From contig JBDRDD010000020.1 in NCBI GenBank assembly GCA_043821115.1, forward strand, positions 1 through 64,000: 64,000 nucleotides of DNA. The letters run 5' to 3'. The notes below the pieces were generated by a model. That model worked only from the letters and a program-made list of their open reading frames with translations, was not told where the DNA came from and made no database searches. A program made the translations under genes and the position numbers. Positions within the stretch are counted from its first letter, which is position 1; the number at the start of each line of letters is the position of its first letter. Positions 16,798-25,411 of this stretch are shown here, piece by piece. The DNA is from JBDRDD01 sp043821115 (GTDB taxonomy: Bacteria; CAYTYR01; UBA6262; DAOVJB01).

Positions 16798-17673
16798 ATG
16801 TTCAGAGGTTCTTTTGTCGCTATAGTGACACCGTTTAAGGGTGGAAAAATAGATTTTAAGAAGTTCAGTGAGCTTATAAAAATGCATATTGAAAAGGGTA
16901 CAGGCGGTATAGTGCCCTGCGGTACGACAGGGGAGTCGGCTACGATGAGCCACGACGAACACATGGAGGTCGTGGAGTTCGTGGTGAAGACGGTCAATAA
17001 GAAAATTCCTGTCATCGCGGGAACAGGTTCAAACAATACGCTCGAAGCGCTTAGGCTGACAGAACATGCTCAAAAAGTAGGCGCTGATGCGGCGCTTGTC
17101 ATAACCCCGTATTATAACAAGCCGCCCCAGGAAGGGCTTTACCGCCATTACAAGGAGATAGCCTCCAAAGTCGATATACCTATAGTGATTTACAACGTTC
17201 CGGGAAGAACAGGTATAAGCATTGCCCCTGAGACCGTAGCCAGGATAAGAAAAGAATTCAAAAATGTTGTGGCTGTCAAGGAGGCAAGCGGAGTCCTGGA
17301 TAATGTAAGCAGTATAATAGAGCTCTGCGATCCTGATTTTGATGTTTTAAGCGGAGATGACGCTCTTACCCTGCCCATGATGGCTATCGGGGCAAAGGGT
17401 GTGATAAGCGTTGCGGCGAACATCGTCCCTGGCGATATGGCCGCTATGATCGAGGCGTTTGCGAAGGGGAATCTCAAAGAGGCAAGGAGACTGCATCTTA
17501 AGATGTTCCCGTTGATCAAGGCTCTTTTCATGGAGACGAATCCTATTCCGGTTAAGACAGCCCTGGGTATTCTCGGGCTATGTCCGCCGGAGGTAAGGCT
17601 TCCGCTTTCGCCGATGAGCGATGCGAACATAAAGAAACTAAAAGGCGTCATGAAAGAATACGGTTTAATGTAA
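16798..17673 (+). CDS. dapA: 4-hydroxy-tetrahydrodipicolinate synthase
   Basis: 291 residues. It condenses pyruvate with aspartate semialdehyde, the first committed step of lysine synthesis. Lys161 in VVAVKEASG forms the Schiff base; Tyr132 in VIYNVPGRT and the 'PCGTTGESATMS' loop complete the active site. The start is ATG 16798, 6 bases after AAAGGAG; the earlier ATG 16792 abuts that site. Normal length. Probably lysine-regulated only by feedback; no L-box is visible upstream. Confidence 0.95.
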   Translation: MFRGSFVAIVTPFKGGKIDFKKFSELIKMHIEKGTGGIVPCGTTGESATMSHDEHMEVVEFVVKTVNKKIPVIAGTGSNNTLEALRLTEHAQKVGADAALVITPYYNKPPQEGLYRHYKEIASKVDIPIVIYNVPGRTGISIAPETVARIRKEFKNVVAVKEASGVLDNVSSIIELCDPDFDVLSGDDALTLPMMAIGAKGVISVAANIVPGDMAAMIEAFAKGNLKEARRLHLKMFPLIKALFMETNPIPVKTALGILGLCPPEVRLPLSPMSDANIKKLKGVMKEYGLM

Positions 17674-17696
17674 TTTGATGTAATAAGGAGGATGTG

Positions 17697-18485
17697 GTGA
17701 TTAAGGTAATTGTATGCGGCGCGTCCGGGAGGATGGGCCAGCGTATCATAAATTTAATAGCGCAGGATAAAGAAACACAACTTGCCGGTGCTGTAGAGGT
17801 AAAGGGGCATCCGGCCCTGGGTAGAGAGATCGAGGCAGGTTTATCCAAGGTTAAGATCGTGGATGATCTTTCACTGGTGATAAAGGATGCTGATGTAATA
17901 ATCGATTTCACAAATGCAGAGTCTACACTTTCTAATCTTGCCATAGTAAAGGAAAACAAGAAAAAAGCTGTTATAGGTACTACAGGCCTTACGGATGAAG
18001 AAACAGCTCAGGTGCGCAAGATATCAAAGGATATCGCCTGCGTTCTGGCTCCTAATATGAGCATGGGTGTTAATTTGCTCTTTAAGCTGGTAGATGAGGC
18101 GGCACGGGCATTATCCGACTATGATGTTGAAATAACCGAAGCGCATCACAACAAGAAAAAGGATGCGCCAAGCGGCACAGCCAAGAAACTGGCCGAGATA
18201 ATAGAAGAAGCTCTAAACAGAGATATTTCAAAGGACGCTGTGTACGGAAGATCCGGAGTGGTCGGTGAGCGCAAGAAGAACGAAATAGGCATCCACGCTG
18301 TGAGGGCCGGGGATATAGTAGGTGAGCATACTGTTACGTTTGCCTCAACGGGGGAGCGGCTGGAGCTCACGCACCGTGCGCACAGCAGGGATACGTTCGC
18401 CTCAGGCGCAGTTACTGCGGCAAAATGGTTGAAGGCAAAGAAAACAGGTCTCTACGACATGCAGGATGTACTGGGTCTTAAATAA
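17697..18485 (+). CDS. dapB: 4-hydroxy-tetrahydrodipicolinate reductase
   Basis: 262 residues from GTG 17697, 5 bases after AAGGAGG (GTG 17694 is one codon earlier). It reduces the dapA product with NAD(P)H. 'VCGASGRMGQRI' is the nucleotide-binding loop, and 'EITEAHHNKKKDAPSGTA' holds the conserved substrate-binding/catalytic His (about residue 150) and Lys. 'GEHTVTFAS' and 'THRAHSRDTFA' are family signatures. Fits directly between dapA and dapL in the pathway. Confidence 0.95.
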   Translation: MIKVIVCGASGRMGQRIINLIAQDKETQLAGAVEVKGHPALGREIEAGLSKVKIVDDLSLVIKDADVIIDFTNAESTLSNLAIVKENKKKAVIGTTGLTDEETAQVRKISKDIACVLAPNMSMGVNLLFKLVDEAARALSDYDVEITEAHHNKKKDAPSGTAKKLAEIIEEALNRDISKDAVYGRSGVVGERKKNEIGIHAVRAGDIVGEHTVTFASTGERLELTHRAHSRDTFASGAVTAAKWLKAKKTGLYDMQDVLGLK

Positions 18486-18503
18486 ACAGGGAAAGGTGTT
18501 CTT

Positions 18504-18803
18504 ATGAATAATAAAAGCACTGATGAAAATATATCTTATGACCCCGCTAATGTAGCGGCCATGATAGTCATAATTATCTTCACTTTTGCTGTACTGTTCT
18601 GGCTGCTGTGGTCGCTTCTGGTGTTTAAGGGTGGGATATTGACAAAGATGATTATGCTTTTTCATATTGTTATAGGTAAACAAGCATCCTCTGCGTTCGG
18701 GGTTTCGGCCTGGGACGGGTGGATAATCAACACAGGAGCGCTTTTAATAGCAGCATTTTTTACAACGGCTGTTGTGCGGATATTAAAGAAAAAGAAAGGG
18801 TGA
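18504..18803 (+). CDS. Small two-helix membrane protein, unknown
   Basis: 99 residues. Two or three hydrophobic helices are visible: residues ~20-44 (rich in Ile, Phe and Leu), ~48-60 weakly, and ~72-92, followed by a positive tail (LKKKKG). No motif identifies it. It sits 18 bases after dapB and 5 before dapL, with its own ribosome site (GGGAAAGGTG) and ATG. The conserved placement inside an amino-acid operon suggests a housekeeping membrane role, but nothing in the sequence shows which. Confidence 0.7.
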   Translation: MNNKSTDENISYDPANVAAMIVIIIFTFAVLFWLLWSLLVFKGGILTKMIMLFHIVIGKQASSAFGVSAWDGWIINTGALLIAAFFTTAVVRILKKKKG

Positions 18804-18808
18804 CTCTC

Positions 18809-19978
18809 ATGGTGAAGGTAAACTACTCGGATAGGCTTAACAGTCTGCCACCCTATCTCTTCGTGGAGATAGACAGAAAGAAAAAAGATCTTATGGCCAA
18901 GGGCGTTGATATAATAAATCTGGGCGTTGGTGATCCTGATAATCCAACCCCGCAGCATATAATAAAAGCAGGTAAAAAGGCTCTAGATGACCCGAAGAAC
19001 CATGTTTATCCCTTTGGTATAGGGCTCAAGAGATTCAGGGAGGCAGTAGCTGCGTGGTATTCGGAGCGCTTCGGAGTCAAGCTTGATATTGACACAGAGA
19101 TAACATCGCTTATAGGTTCCAAGGAAGGCATAGGCCATATACACCTGGGATTTGTAAACCAGGGAGATGTGGTGCTCGTGCCTGAACCGGGTTATCCCGT
19201 ATATAACGGCGCGACGGTTCTTGCCGGAGGGGTGTCACATTTCATGCCACTTCTCGAGGAGAATGATTTTCTTCCTGATATTGAAAGCATTCCCAAAGAA
19301 GTGCTAAAAAAAGCAAAACTCATGTTCCTGAATTACCCGAATAATCCCACATCGGCCACGGCTAACAGGGGCTTCTTCGAGAGTGTTATAAAACTGGCTA
19401 AAGAATATAATATAATAGTATGCCATGATGCGGCTTATTCGGAGATGTATTACTCCAAAGAGAAGCCGATGAGTTTTCTGGAACTTGATGGTGCAAAAGA
19501 GGTGGGGATAGAATTCCACTCTCTGTCAAAAACATACAATATGACTGGATGGAGAATAGGCTGGGCGTGCGGCAACAAAGATGTCATTAAGGGTCTTGTG
19601 AAAGTCAAAGCCAATATTGATTCAGGAGCATTCCAGATGGTGCAGGAAGCCGCGGTCGCCGCTTTGACGGGTCCGCAGAACTGTACCGATAAGATGAGGG
19701 CGCTCTACAAAGAGAGAAGGGATATATTACTTGACGGGTTTTCAAAACTTGGCTGGAAGACAAAAACCCCGGAGGCGAGTTTCTATGTTTGGATAAAAGT
19801 CCCCAAGGGGTACAATTCCATAGATACAGCGTCTATAATAATGGATAAGGCAGGTGTGGTAGTTACCCCAGGGGTGGGATTTGGAAAAAGCGGAGAAGGC
19901 TATATAAGGATGGCACTCACGGTTGACAAGAAGAGGATAGAGGAAGCTCTCGGGCGCATAGGAAAGATAAAGTGGTAG
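18809..19978 (+). CDS. dapL: LL-diaminopimelate aminotransferase
   Basis: 389 residues from ATG 18809 (AAGAAAGGG upstream); an in-frame earlier codon at 18719 lies inside the preceding gene and is rejected. Fold-type I PLP aminotransferase: Lys241 in 'SLSKTYNMTGWRIGW' binds PLP, 'NYPNNPTSAT' supplies the Asn, and 'YIRMALTV' the terminal Arg. The opening 'LPPYLFVEIDRKKKDL' and 'INLGVGDPDNPTP' match DapL. It converts tetrahydrodipicolinate to LL-DAP in one step, bypassing the succinylated or acetylated intermediates. The route occurs in plants, chlamydiae and several related lineages. The absence of dapD, dapE or dapC genes in this operon supports the call; a broad aminotransferase is the alternative. 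Confidence 0.88.
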   Translation: MVKVNYSDRLNSLPPYLFVEIDRKKKDLMAKGVDIINLGVGDPDNPTPQHIIKAGKKALDDPKNHVYPFGIGLKRFREAVAAWYSERFGVKLDIDTEITSLIGSKEGIGHIHLGFVNQGDVVLVPEPGYPVYNGATVLAGGVSHFMPLLEENDFLPDIESIPKEVLKKAKLMFLNYPNNPTSATANRGFFESVIKLAKEYNIIVCHDAAYSEMYYSKEKPMSFLELDGAKEVGIEFHSLSKTYNMTGWRIGWACGNKDVIKGLVKVKANIDSGAFQMVQEAAVAALTGPQNCTDKMRALYKERRDILLDGFSKLGWKTKTPEASFYVWIKVPKGYNSIDTASIIMDKAGVVVTPGVGFGKSGEGYIRMALTVDKKRIEEALGRIGKIKW

Positions 19979-19982
19979 TAAA

Positions 19983-20471
19983 GTGAAAAAACACGAAGTG
20001 CACATAGGTATAGGTTCTAATCTGGGAAAAAGGCTGGATAATATAAATAGTGCGCTTTGTCTTCTTGAAAAAAGGAAAAGTATTAGAATTGTATCAAGAT
20101 CATCGATCTATGAAACAGAGCCTTCGGGATATAAAGACCAGAATAATTTCTTAAACTGCGCCGTAAAGATAAAGACAGGTCTCTCATGCATGCGGCTCCT
20201 GGGCGTTCTTAAGACAATAGAGAAAAAACTCCTGAGGAAGCCCTCAAGACGGTGGGGTCCCCGTACCATAGACCTTGATATACTTCTTTATGAAGATTTG
20301 ATTCTCAAAACCCGCGATCTTGTTATACCTCATCCCCAAATGCACAAGAGGGCTTTCGTGCTTGCTCCTTTGGGTGAGATATCACCGGGAGCTGTTCATC
20401 CTACAATTAAAAAGACTATACGTTCACTTGCAAGAGCTGCAGGTAAAAAAGGATTGATAAGAAAGCTCTAA
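19983..20471 (+). CDS. folK: 2-amino-4-hydroxy-6-hydroxymethyldihydropteridine pyrophosphokinase
   Basis: 162 residues from GTG 19983, four bases past dapL. It transfers pyrophosphate from ATP to hydroxymethyl-dihydropterin in folate synthesis. 'GIGSNLGKRLDNI', 'YETEPSGYKDQNNFLN' and 'RWGPRTIDLDILLY' are the HPPK signatures, with the two metal-binding Asp residues in DLDI. Followed at 15 bases by panB. No folP or folB is nearby. Confidence 0.93.
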   Translation: MKKHEVHIGIGSNLGKRLDNINSALCLLEKRKSIRIVSRSSIYETEPSGYKDQNNFLNCAVKIKTGLSCMRLLGVLKTIEKKLLRKPSRRWGPRTIDLDILLYEDLILKTRDLVIPHPQMHKRAFVLAPLGEISPGAVHPTIKKTIRSLARAAGKKGLIRKL

Positions 20472-20486
20472 CAACAAGAGGAACCA

Positions 20487-21284
20487 GTGCAAAAAATAAC
20501 AACAACATCTCTTCTTAAAATGAAGCAAGAAGGTAGCAAAATTGCCATGCTTACCTGCTACGATTACCAGACCAGCGTTATAATGAACGAGGCCGGTATA
20601 GATGTTCTCTTGGTAGGAGATTCTCTGGGTATGGTGATTCTCGGATATGAGAATACGCTGCCCGTCACGATGGATGAGATGATACATCACACAAAAGCGG
20701 TCAAGCGCGGTAACTCGCGAGCGCTTATTATAGCCGACATGCCTTATCTTTCATACCAGCTTAAAAAAAGGGATGCCGTAAAAAATGCCGGGCGCTTTAT
20801 TAAAGAAGGCGGGGCCGAGGCCGTCAAGGTAGAAGGCGGCAAAGAGATGGTGAAGATGATAAAGGCCATCCTTAACGCGGGTATACCTGTCATGGGGCAT
20901 ATTGGTCTCATGCCGCAGGCTGTTAACAAAACAGGGGGCTATAAAGTCCAGGGGCGCCTTGAGGCCGACTCCAAGAAACTCCTCGAGGATGCAAAGGCTC
21001 TTGAAAAAGCGGGGGTATTTAGCATAGTGCTTGAGAGCATACCAAAGGACCTGGCCAGGAAAATAACAGAGAGTGTGTCCGTGCCTACAATAAGCTGCGG
21101 TGCGGGCAAATACTGCGACGGGCAGGTGCTTGTCGTAAACGATATGCTGGGACTTTACAAGAAGCTTACTCCGAAGTTCGTCAAGCAATACGCCGATCTT
21201 TACTCTGTTATGAAGAAAGCGTTCGAAGATTTCAAGCAGGACGTGGAGCAGGGAAGTTTTCCTGACGAAGAGCACAGCTATTAA
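20487..21284 (+). CDS. panB: 3-methyl-2-oxobutanoate hydroxymethyltransferase
   Basis: 265 residues from GTG 20487 (AAGAGGA upstream). It adds a hydroxymethyl group from methylene-THF to ketoisovalerate, the first step of pantothenate synthesis. 'MLTCYDYQTS', 'VGDSLGMVILGY', 'DMPYLSYQ' and 'VKVEGG' carry the metal and substrate residues, and 'GHIGLMPQAVNKTGGY' is diagnostic. Paired with panC downstream with one hydrolase gene between; panD is not in the window. Confidence 0.95.
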   Translation: MQKITTTSLLKMKQEGSKIAMLTCYDYQTSVIMNEAGIDVLLVGDSLGMVILGYENTLPVTMDEMIHHTKAVKRGNSRALIIADMPYLSYQLKKRDAVKNAGRFIKEGGAEAVKVEGGKEMVKMIKAILNAGIPVMGHIGLMPQAVNKTGGYKVQGRLEADSKKLLEDAKALEKAGVFSIVLESIPKDLARKITESVSVPTISCGAGKYCDGQVLVVNDMLGLYKKLTPKFVKQYADLYSVMKKAFEDFKQDVEQGSFPDEEHSY

Positions 21285-21316
21285 AGTTATCCTATACCAT
21301 TTGTGACGGTTAGAAC

Positions 21317-22213
21317 ATGCCTAATCTTCTCTATACAAGAATCCCCTGGTGGCTTGCAGTAGCCCTGAGTACGGTATCAGCCGTGTGTATCTGGGGCTTC
21401 ATGTCCTCGCGTCTTGTTCTTTCCCCGCCGCGTGACATGAACCAGGTCCCCCCCTCGCGTCTGGGGCTCTCATACCATACAATAATATTTAAGAGCACGG
21501 ACGGTCTTTTGCTTGAGGGATGGTTTATCGGCGCTGAGAGTGCAAAGGGCACTGTTATCCTGTGTCACGGCTACGGTACTAACAAGAGCGACCTTCTCGG
21601 GTTTCTGCCTTTTCTTCATGACGGCGGCTACAATATTTTCATGTTTGACTTCAGGGCCCACGGAGAAAGTCCGGGTTCTTGTTCCCTGGGCTATTACGAG
21701 GCAAATGATATTATAGGCGCCGTAGAGTACCTTAAGACAAGAAACGACGTTGATGCTGATAAAATAGGTGTGATAGGAGTATCTATGGGGGGCGCCGCAG
21801 CGTTTACGGCCGCGGCCAGGACACCTCTTATCAAAGCTGTTATCTCTGATTCAAGTTTTATTTCCTTTGAACGCACCGTGACGCGCTTTGCAAAGCTCTT
21901 TTACCGTCTTCCAAAATTCCCGCTTGTGCATATGTCCATAAAGGCAGTTGAACTGAGGCTCGGTTTTAAGGCAGAAGATGCCGACCCTCTAAGGTATGTC
22001 TCAAAGATAGCTCCAAGAGCTGTCTTCATAATACACGGCAGGGAAGATAATCGCATCCTTCCCGAGAATGCCCAGCTTTTATTTAATGCGGCAAAAGATC
22101 CGAAAGAGCTCTGGATAGTGCCCCAAGCGGATCATCTTGAGTCCAGGGGACTGAATCCTGTAGAGTATGAGAAGAGGGTTATAGGGTTTCTTGACAAATA
22201 TCTCGCCAAATGA
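21317..22213 (+). CDS. Membrane-anchored alpha/beta hydrolase
   Basis: 298 residues. One N-terminal membrane segment (~10-32) precedes the hydrolase domain. 'ILCHGYGTNKSD' is the oxyanion-hole strand, Ser156 in GVSMGGAA is the nucleophile, Asp in 'GREDNRI' and His in 'PQADHLES' complete the triad. It resembles the BAAT/Abhydrolase group that includes bacterial membrane esterases of the YqkD kind. Substrate unknown. Lies between panB and panC; it overlaps the earliest in-frame codon of panC but not the chosen start. Confidence 0.85.
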   Translation: MPNLLYTRIPWWLAVALSTVSAVCIWGFMSSRLVLSPPRDMNQVPPSRLGLSYHTIIFKSTDGLLLEGWFIGAESAKGTVILCHGYGTNKSDLLGFLPFLHDGGYNIFMFDFRAHGESPGSCSLGYYEANDIIGAVEYLKTRNDVDADKIGVIGVSMGGAAAFTAAARTPLIKAVISDSSFISFERTVTRFAKLFYRLPKFPLVHMSIKAVELRLGFKAEDADPLRYVSKIAPRAVFIIHGREDNRILPENAQLLFNAAKDPKELWIVPQADHLESRGLNPVEYEKRVIGFLDKYLAK

Positions 22214-22220
22214 GGAAATA

Positions 22221-23069
22221 ATGAAGGTAGTTCGTTCGGTCCTGCAGATGCAGGATATATGTGTAAAGCTTTTGGGAAAAGGAAAATCCATTGGGTTTGT
22301 CCCCACAATGGGGGCTCTTCACGAGGGACATCTTAGCCTTATGCGAAGGGCCGGCAGGGAGAACGAAATCCTGGTGGCCAGTATTTTTGTAAATCCCACG
22401 CAGTTCGGCCCGAAGGAAGATTACAGGAAATATCCCAGGCCTTTCTCTCGTGACAGGCAGCTGGCGAAAAAGTCAGGGGTGGATTACCTGTTCGTGCCCT
22501 CTGTCAGCGGTATGTATCCCGAAGGGTTATCATGTTCGGTTAGAGTACAAGGGCTGACTCATCTGCTCTGCGGGGCTTCACGTCCCGGTCATTTTGACGG
22601 TGTTACTACTGTGGTTACAAAACTTTTTAATATTGTGTGTCCTTCGCGAGCTTACTTCGGACAGAAAGATTATCAGCAGGCGAGTGTTATAAAAAAACTT
22701 GTAAAGGATCTTAATTTCAGTGTTAAAATAGTTGTTATGCCTATCGTGCGCGAAAAAGACGGGCTGGCTATTAGTTCAAGGAATAAATATCTATCGCCAA
22801 AAGAAAGAAAAGCCGCTCTGGTATTGTACAGGGTGCTTAGTATGGCAAAAGATATTTTCGCCTCTGGAAAATCACCAAAGGCAAAGGATGTTATAAAAAA
22901 GTTAAAAAGTTTTATAGCAAATGAACCTCTTACGAAAATAGATTATGTTAAAATTGTTAATGGCAAAAACCTGAAAGATGTAAAGACTGTTCGTACAGGA
23001 GATGTTTTTGCCCTGGCTCTATACATAGGAAGTACGAGGTTGATAGACAATACAATCATAAGGCGGTAG
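22221..23069 (+). CDS. panC: Pantothenate synthetase
   Basis: 282 residues from ATG 22221 (TGAGGAA 4-10 bases upstream). It ligates pantoate and beta-alanine with ATP. 'VPTMGALHEGHLSL' (residues 27-40) contains the HxGH adenylation motif; 'SIFVNPTQFGP', 'YFGQKDYQQ' and 'GLAISSRNKYL' (KMSKS-like) follow in the usual order. A final TTG-rich tail ends in IIRR. Acts with panB two genes upstream in the route to CoA. Confidence 0.95.
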   Translation: MKVVRSVLQMQDICVKLLGKGKSIGFVPTMGALHEGHLSLMRRAGRENEILVASIFVNPTQFGPKEDYRKYPRPFSRDRQLAKKSGVDYLFVPSVSGMYPEGLSCSVRVQGLTHLLCGASRPGHFDGVTTVVTKLFNIVCPSRAYFGQKDYQQASVIKKLVKDLNFSVKIVVMPIVREKDGLAISSRNKYLSPKERKAALVLYRVLSMAKDIFASGKSPKAKDVIKKLKSFIANEPLTKIDYVKIVNGKNLKDVKTVRTGDVFALALYIGSTRLIDNTIIRR

Positions 23070-23079
23070 GAAATAGCAT

Positions 23080-24663
23080 ATGAAACAGAAGACAGATTTT
23101 CTTGTTATAGGCAGCGGCGTAGCGGGGTTGATGTTCAGCCTGAAGGCCGCTCGCTCCGGCAAAGTGGTTATCGTGACCAAGAAAGAGATGAGCGAATCCA
23201 GCACCTTTTATGCTCAAGGCGGCATAGCTTCCGTGCTAAGCGGTGAGGACACCTTTGAGAACCACATAAAAGACACACTTGTGACCGGGGGCGGCCTGTG
23301 TCACGAAGATGTCGTTGATATGGTCGTAAGGGACGGTCCGGACAGGATAAAGGAACTCATATCCTACGGTGTCAAGTTCACTAAATGGCCCAGGAACGAG
23401 AAAAAATATGATCTTACCAAGGAAGGCGGGCATTCAAAGCGCAGGATAATCCATGCCTCCGATATTACGGGTAAAGCGGTTGAAGAGACACTGCTTAAGC
23501 TTGTGCGCGCTAACCCAAACATTACGGTCTACGAGAACAGCATAGCGGTAAATTTAATTGTTACGGGTAAGGCCTTGAAACGGTGCTGGGGCGCGTATGT
23601 GCTGGATGTTAGAGGAAAAAAGGTAAATACAATCCTTTCTAAGGTCACGGTGCTTGCCACCGGAGGGGCCGGGAAGGTATATTTGTACACATCCAACCCC
23701 GATGTCGCAGCGGGTGACGGTATAGCAATGGCATACAGGGCAGGGGCGAAGATAGCAAACATGGAATTCTTCCAATTCCACCCGACGTGCCTATATCACC
23801 CGGAAGCTAAATCCTTTCTTATATCAGAAACACTAAGAGGCGAAGGCGCCATACTTAAACTCGCCAGCGGCAAACCCTTCATGCACAAGTACCACCATAT
23901 GAAGAGCCTGGCGCCCAGGGATATAGTTGCTAGGGCCATAGATTTCGAGATGAAGAAAAGCGGTGATGAATGCGTGTTTTTGGATATAACGCACAGGTCT
24001 TCTTCTTTTGTCAAAAACAGATTCCCTAATATTTACAAGAAATGTTTATCATTTGGTATAGATATATCTAAGGTTCCGATACCTGTCGTCCCGGCAGCAC
24101 ACTATATGTGCGGGGGTGTGGCAACGGACAAACGCGGCAGAACAAGCCTGGCTAAGCTGTATGCGGTTGGCGAAGTTGCGTACACCGGGCTTCACGGTGC
24201 CAACCGTCTTGCCAGCAACTCCCTTCTGGAAGCCCTGGTCTTTGCTCACAGGGCAAGCCAGGATGCGTCCGAATTGCTTGGTGATAAAAGTTCATTTCCG
24301 AAAATACATCCGTGGAGTATCGGCAGCGCTGTTGACAGCAGCGAGTCTGTTGTAGTTTCCCATAACTGGGACGAGATAAGACGCCTTATGTGGAATTACG
24401 TAGGTATTGTGCGCTCCAACAAGCGCCTTGAGAGGGCCAAGCGCAGGATAAGGCTGCTTCAGAAGGAAATAGACCAGTATTACTGGAATTTTATCATTAC
24501 CAGTGACCTTATAGAACTTAGGAATATCGCCACTGTGGCTGAGCTTATCATTAACTGTGCTCTCAGGAGAAAAGAGAGCAGGGGCCTGCATTACACGATT
24601 GATTACGGGGAGAAGCCGCAAAAACAGTGGCACACCGATACTGTTCTTAAAAAGCGCCTGTAA
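23080..24663 (+). CDS. nadB: L-aspartate oxidase
   Basis: 527 residues. FAD enzyme that makes iminoaspartate for NAD synthesis. 'VIGSGVAGLMFSLKA' (N-terminal FAD loop), 'YAQGGIASV', 'HPTCLYHPE' and 'LISETLRGEGA', 'PAAHYMCGGV' and 'GLHGANRLASNSLLE' are the conserved segments that distinguish NadB from the related fumarate reductase flavoproteins. Last gene of the long run starting at argG; nadA and nadC are not here. Followed by a new promoter, so the operon probably ends near here, although no clear hairpin terminator is visible. Confidence 0.94.
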   Translation: MKQKTDFLVIGSGVAGLMFSLKAARSGKVVIVTKKEMSESSTFYAQGGIASVLSGEDTFENHIKDTLVTGGGLCHEDVVDMVVRDGPDRIKELISYGVKFTKWPRNEKKYDLTKEGGHSKRRIIHASDITGKAVEETLLKLVRANPNITVYENSIAVNLIVTGKALKRCWGAYVLDVRGKKVNTILSKVTVLATGGAGKVYLYTSNPDVAAGDGIAMAYRAGAKIANMEFFQFHPTCLYHPEAKSFLISETLRGEGAILKLASGKPFMHKYHHMKSLAPRDIVARAIDFEMKKSGDECVFLDITHRSSSFVKNRFPNIYKKCLSFGIDISKVPIPVVPAAHYMCGGVATDKRGRTSLAKLYAVGEVAYTGLHGANRLASNSLLEALVFAHRASQDASELLGDKSSFPKIHPWSIGSAVDSSESVVVSHNWDEIRRLMWNYVGIVRSNKRLERAKRRIRLLQKEIDQYYWNFIITSDLIELRNIATVAELIINCALRRKESRGLHYTIDYGEKPQKQWHTDTVLKKRL

Positions 24664-24670
24664 AATTGAT

Positions 24671-24700
24671 TTGACACTCAGCTTGGTTTTATGTTAAACT
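24671..24700 (+). promoter_or_regulatory. Sigma-70-type promoter before HAMP gene pair
   Basis: TTGACA (24671-24676), 18-base spacer, TAAACT (24695-24700). It lies 79 bases before the first HAMP gene, which has a strong ribosome site (AGAAAGGAG). It may drive the two HAMP genes and the surface-protein locus. Confidence 0.6.
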
Positions 24701-24778
24701 AAATTCGAAAATGCTATAAACTATAATTAATATATATGAATTTCTTTCGTTTACTTATAATAAGAAAGGAGCACCTAA

Positions 24779-25399
24779 ATGCCAACGAAAAGGTTCCTTA
24801 AGAGAAAGAAAGTAATAGTAAGTCCTATCCAGAGAAAATTCCTGATGATCATCGTAGTAATGCTTCTTCTTATGTTCGGTTTCGTGGAGTGGGATATATA
24901 CCAGACGACGAAATCACTTTCCTTTACTATCTCATCAATGAGCATAGAGAGTATCGGGAGTCTCGTGCAGAGTACATACAACGTGGTGATGATAAAGGTG
25001 TTCGTGTTTCTTCTGGTGGTAAGTTTGCTGGGTATGTGGCTTTCCATCTATATCACACATAAGCTTGTCGGGCCCCTCTACAGGCTCGAAGATGAGATAA
25101 AGGATATAGTAGGTGTTAAGGGAGATTTAACCCATACCTTCAGGATAAGACACAAGGATGAGCTGGGAAGTCTGGTAGAGGCACTTAATCTCATGATCGA
25201 TAAACTAAGAAGCAAGATGAAGGATAACGAGGAGTTCAAGGAAGAGGTAAAGGGCGAGATAGTTCAGGCTCTTTCAGTCATCAGGGCAAAAGATGCGGTT
25301 TCCGCTGAAGAGAAGATGAATACGGTCAGGCATCTCGAGGAGATTGTTAAAAAAATAGAGGAGTCTATTTCCTCAAACGAAATGAAACTCGAAAAATAA
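24779..25399 (+). CDS. HAMP-domain membrane protein without output domain
   Basis: 206 residues. A basic N-terminus (KRFLKRKK) precedes two membrane helices (~19-40 and ~73-97) that enclose a ~30-residue external loop. A HAMP linker follows ('VGPLYRLEDEIKDIVGVKGD' and 'RHKDELGSLVEALNLMI'), with a charged helical tail to the C-terminus. It is a relative of the 14805-15377 protein ('YRLE', 'DELxxLV', 'KMKDN/KVKDN' shared). No catalytic or methylation domain. ATG with AGAAAGGAG. Twelve bases separate it from the next HAMP gene. Confidence 0.8.
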   Translation: MPTKRFLKRKKVIVSPIQRKFLMIIVVMLLLMFGFVEWDIYQTTKSLSFTISSMSIESIGSLVQSTYNVVMIKVFVFLLVVSLLGMWLSIYITHKLVGPLYRLEDEIKDIVGVKGDLTHTFRIRHKDELGSLVEALNLMIDKLRSKMKDNEEFKEEVKGEIVQALSVIRAKDAVSAEEKMNTVRHLEEIVKKIEESISSNEMKLEK

Positions 25400-25411
25400 A
25401 AGAGGTGGGTC

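Noticed and set aside
18719..18808. Longer dapL overlapping the small membrane protein gene
   Set aside because: The extra residues are unlike DapL, and the ATG at 18809 follows a ribosome site.
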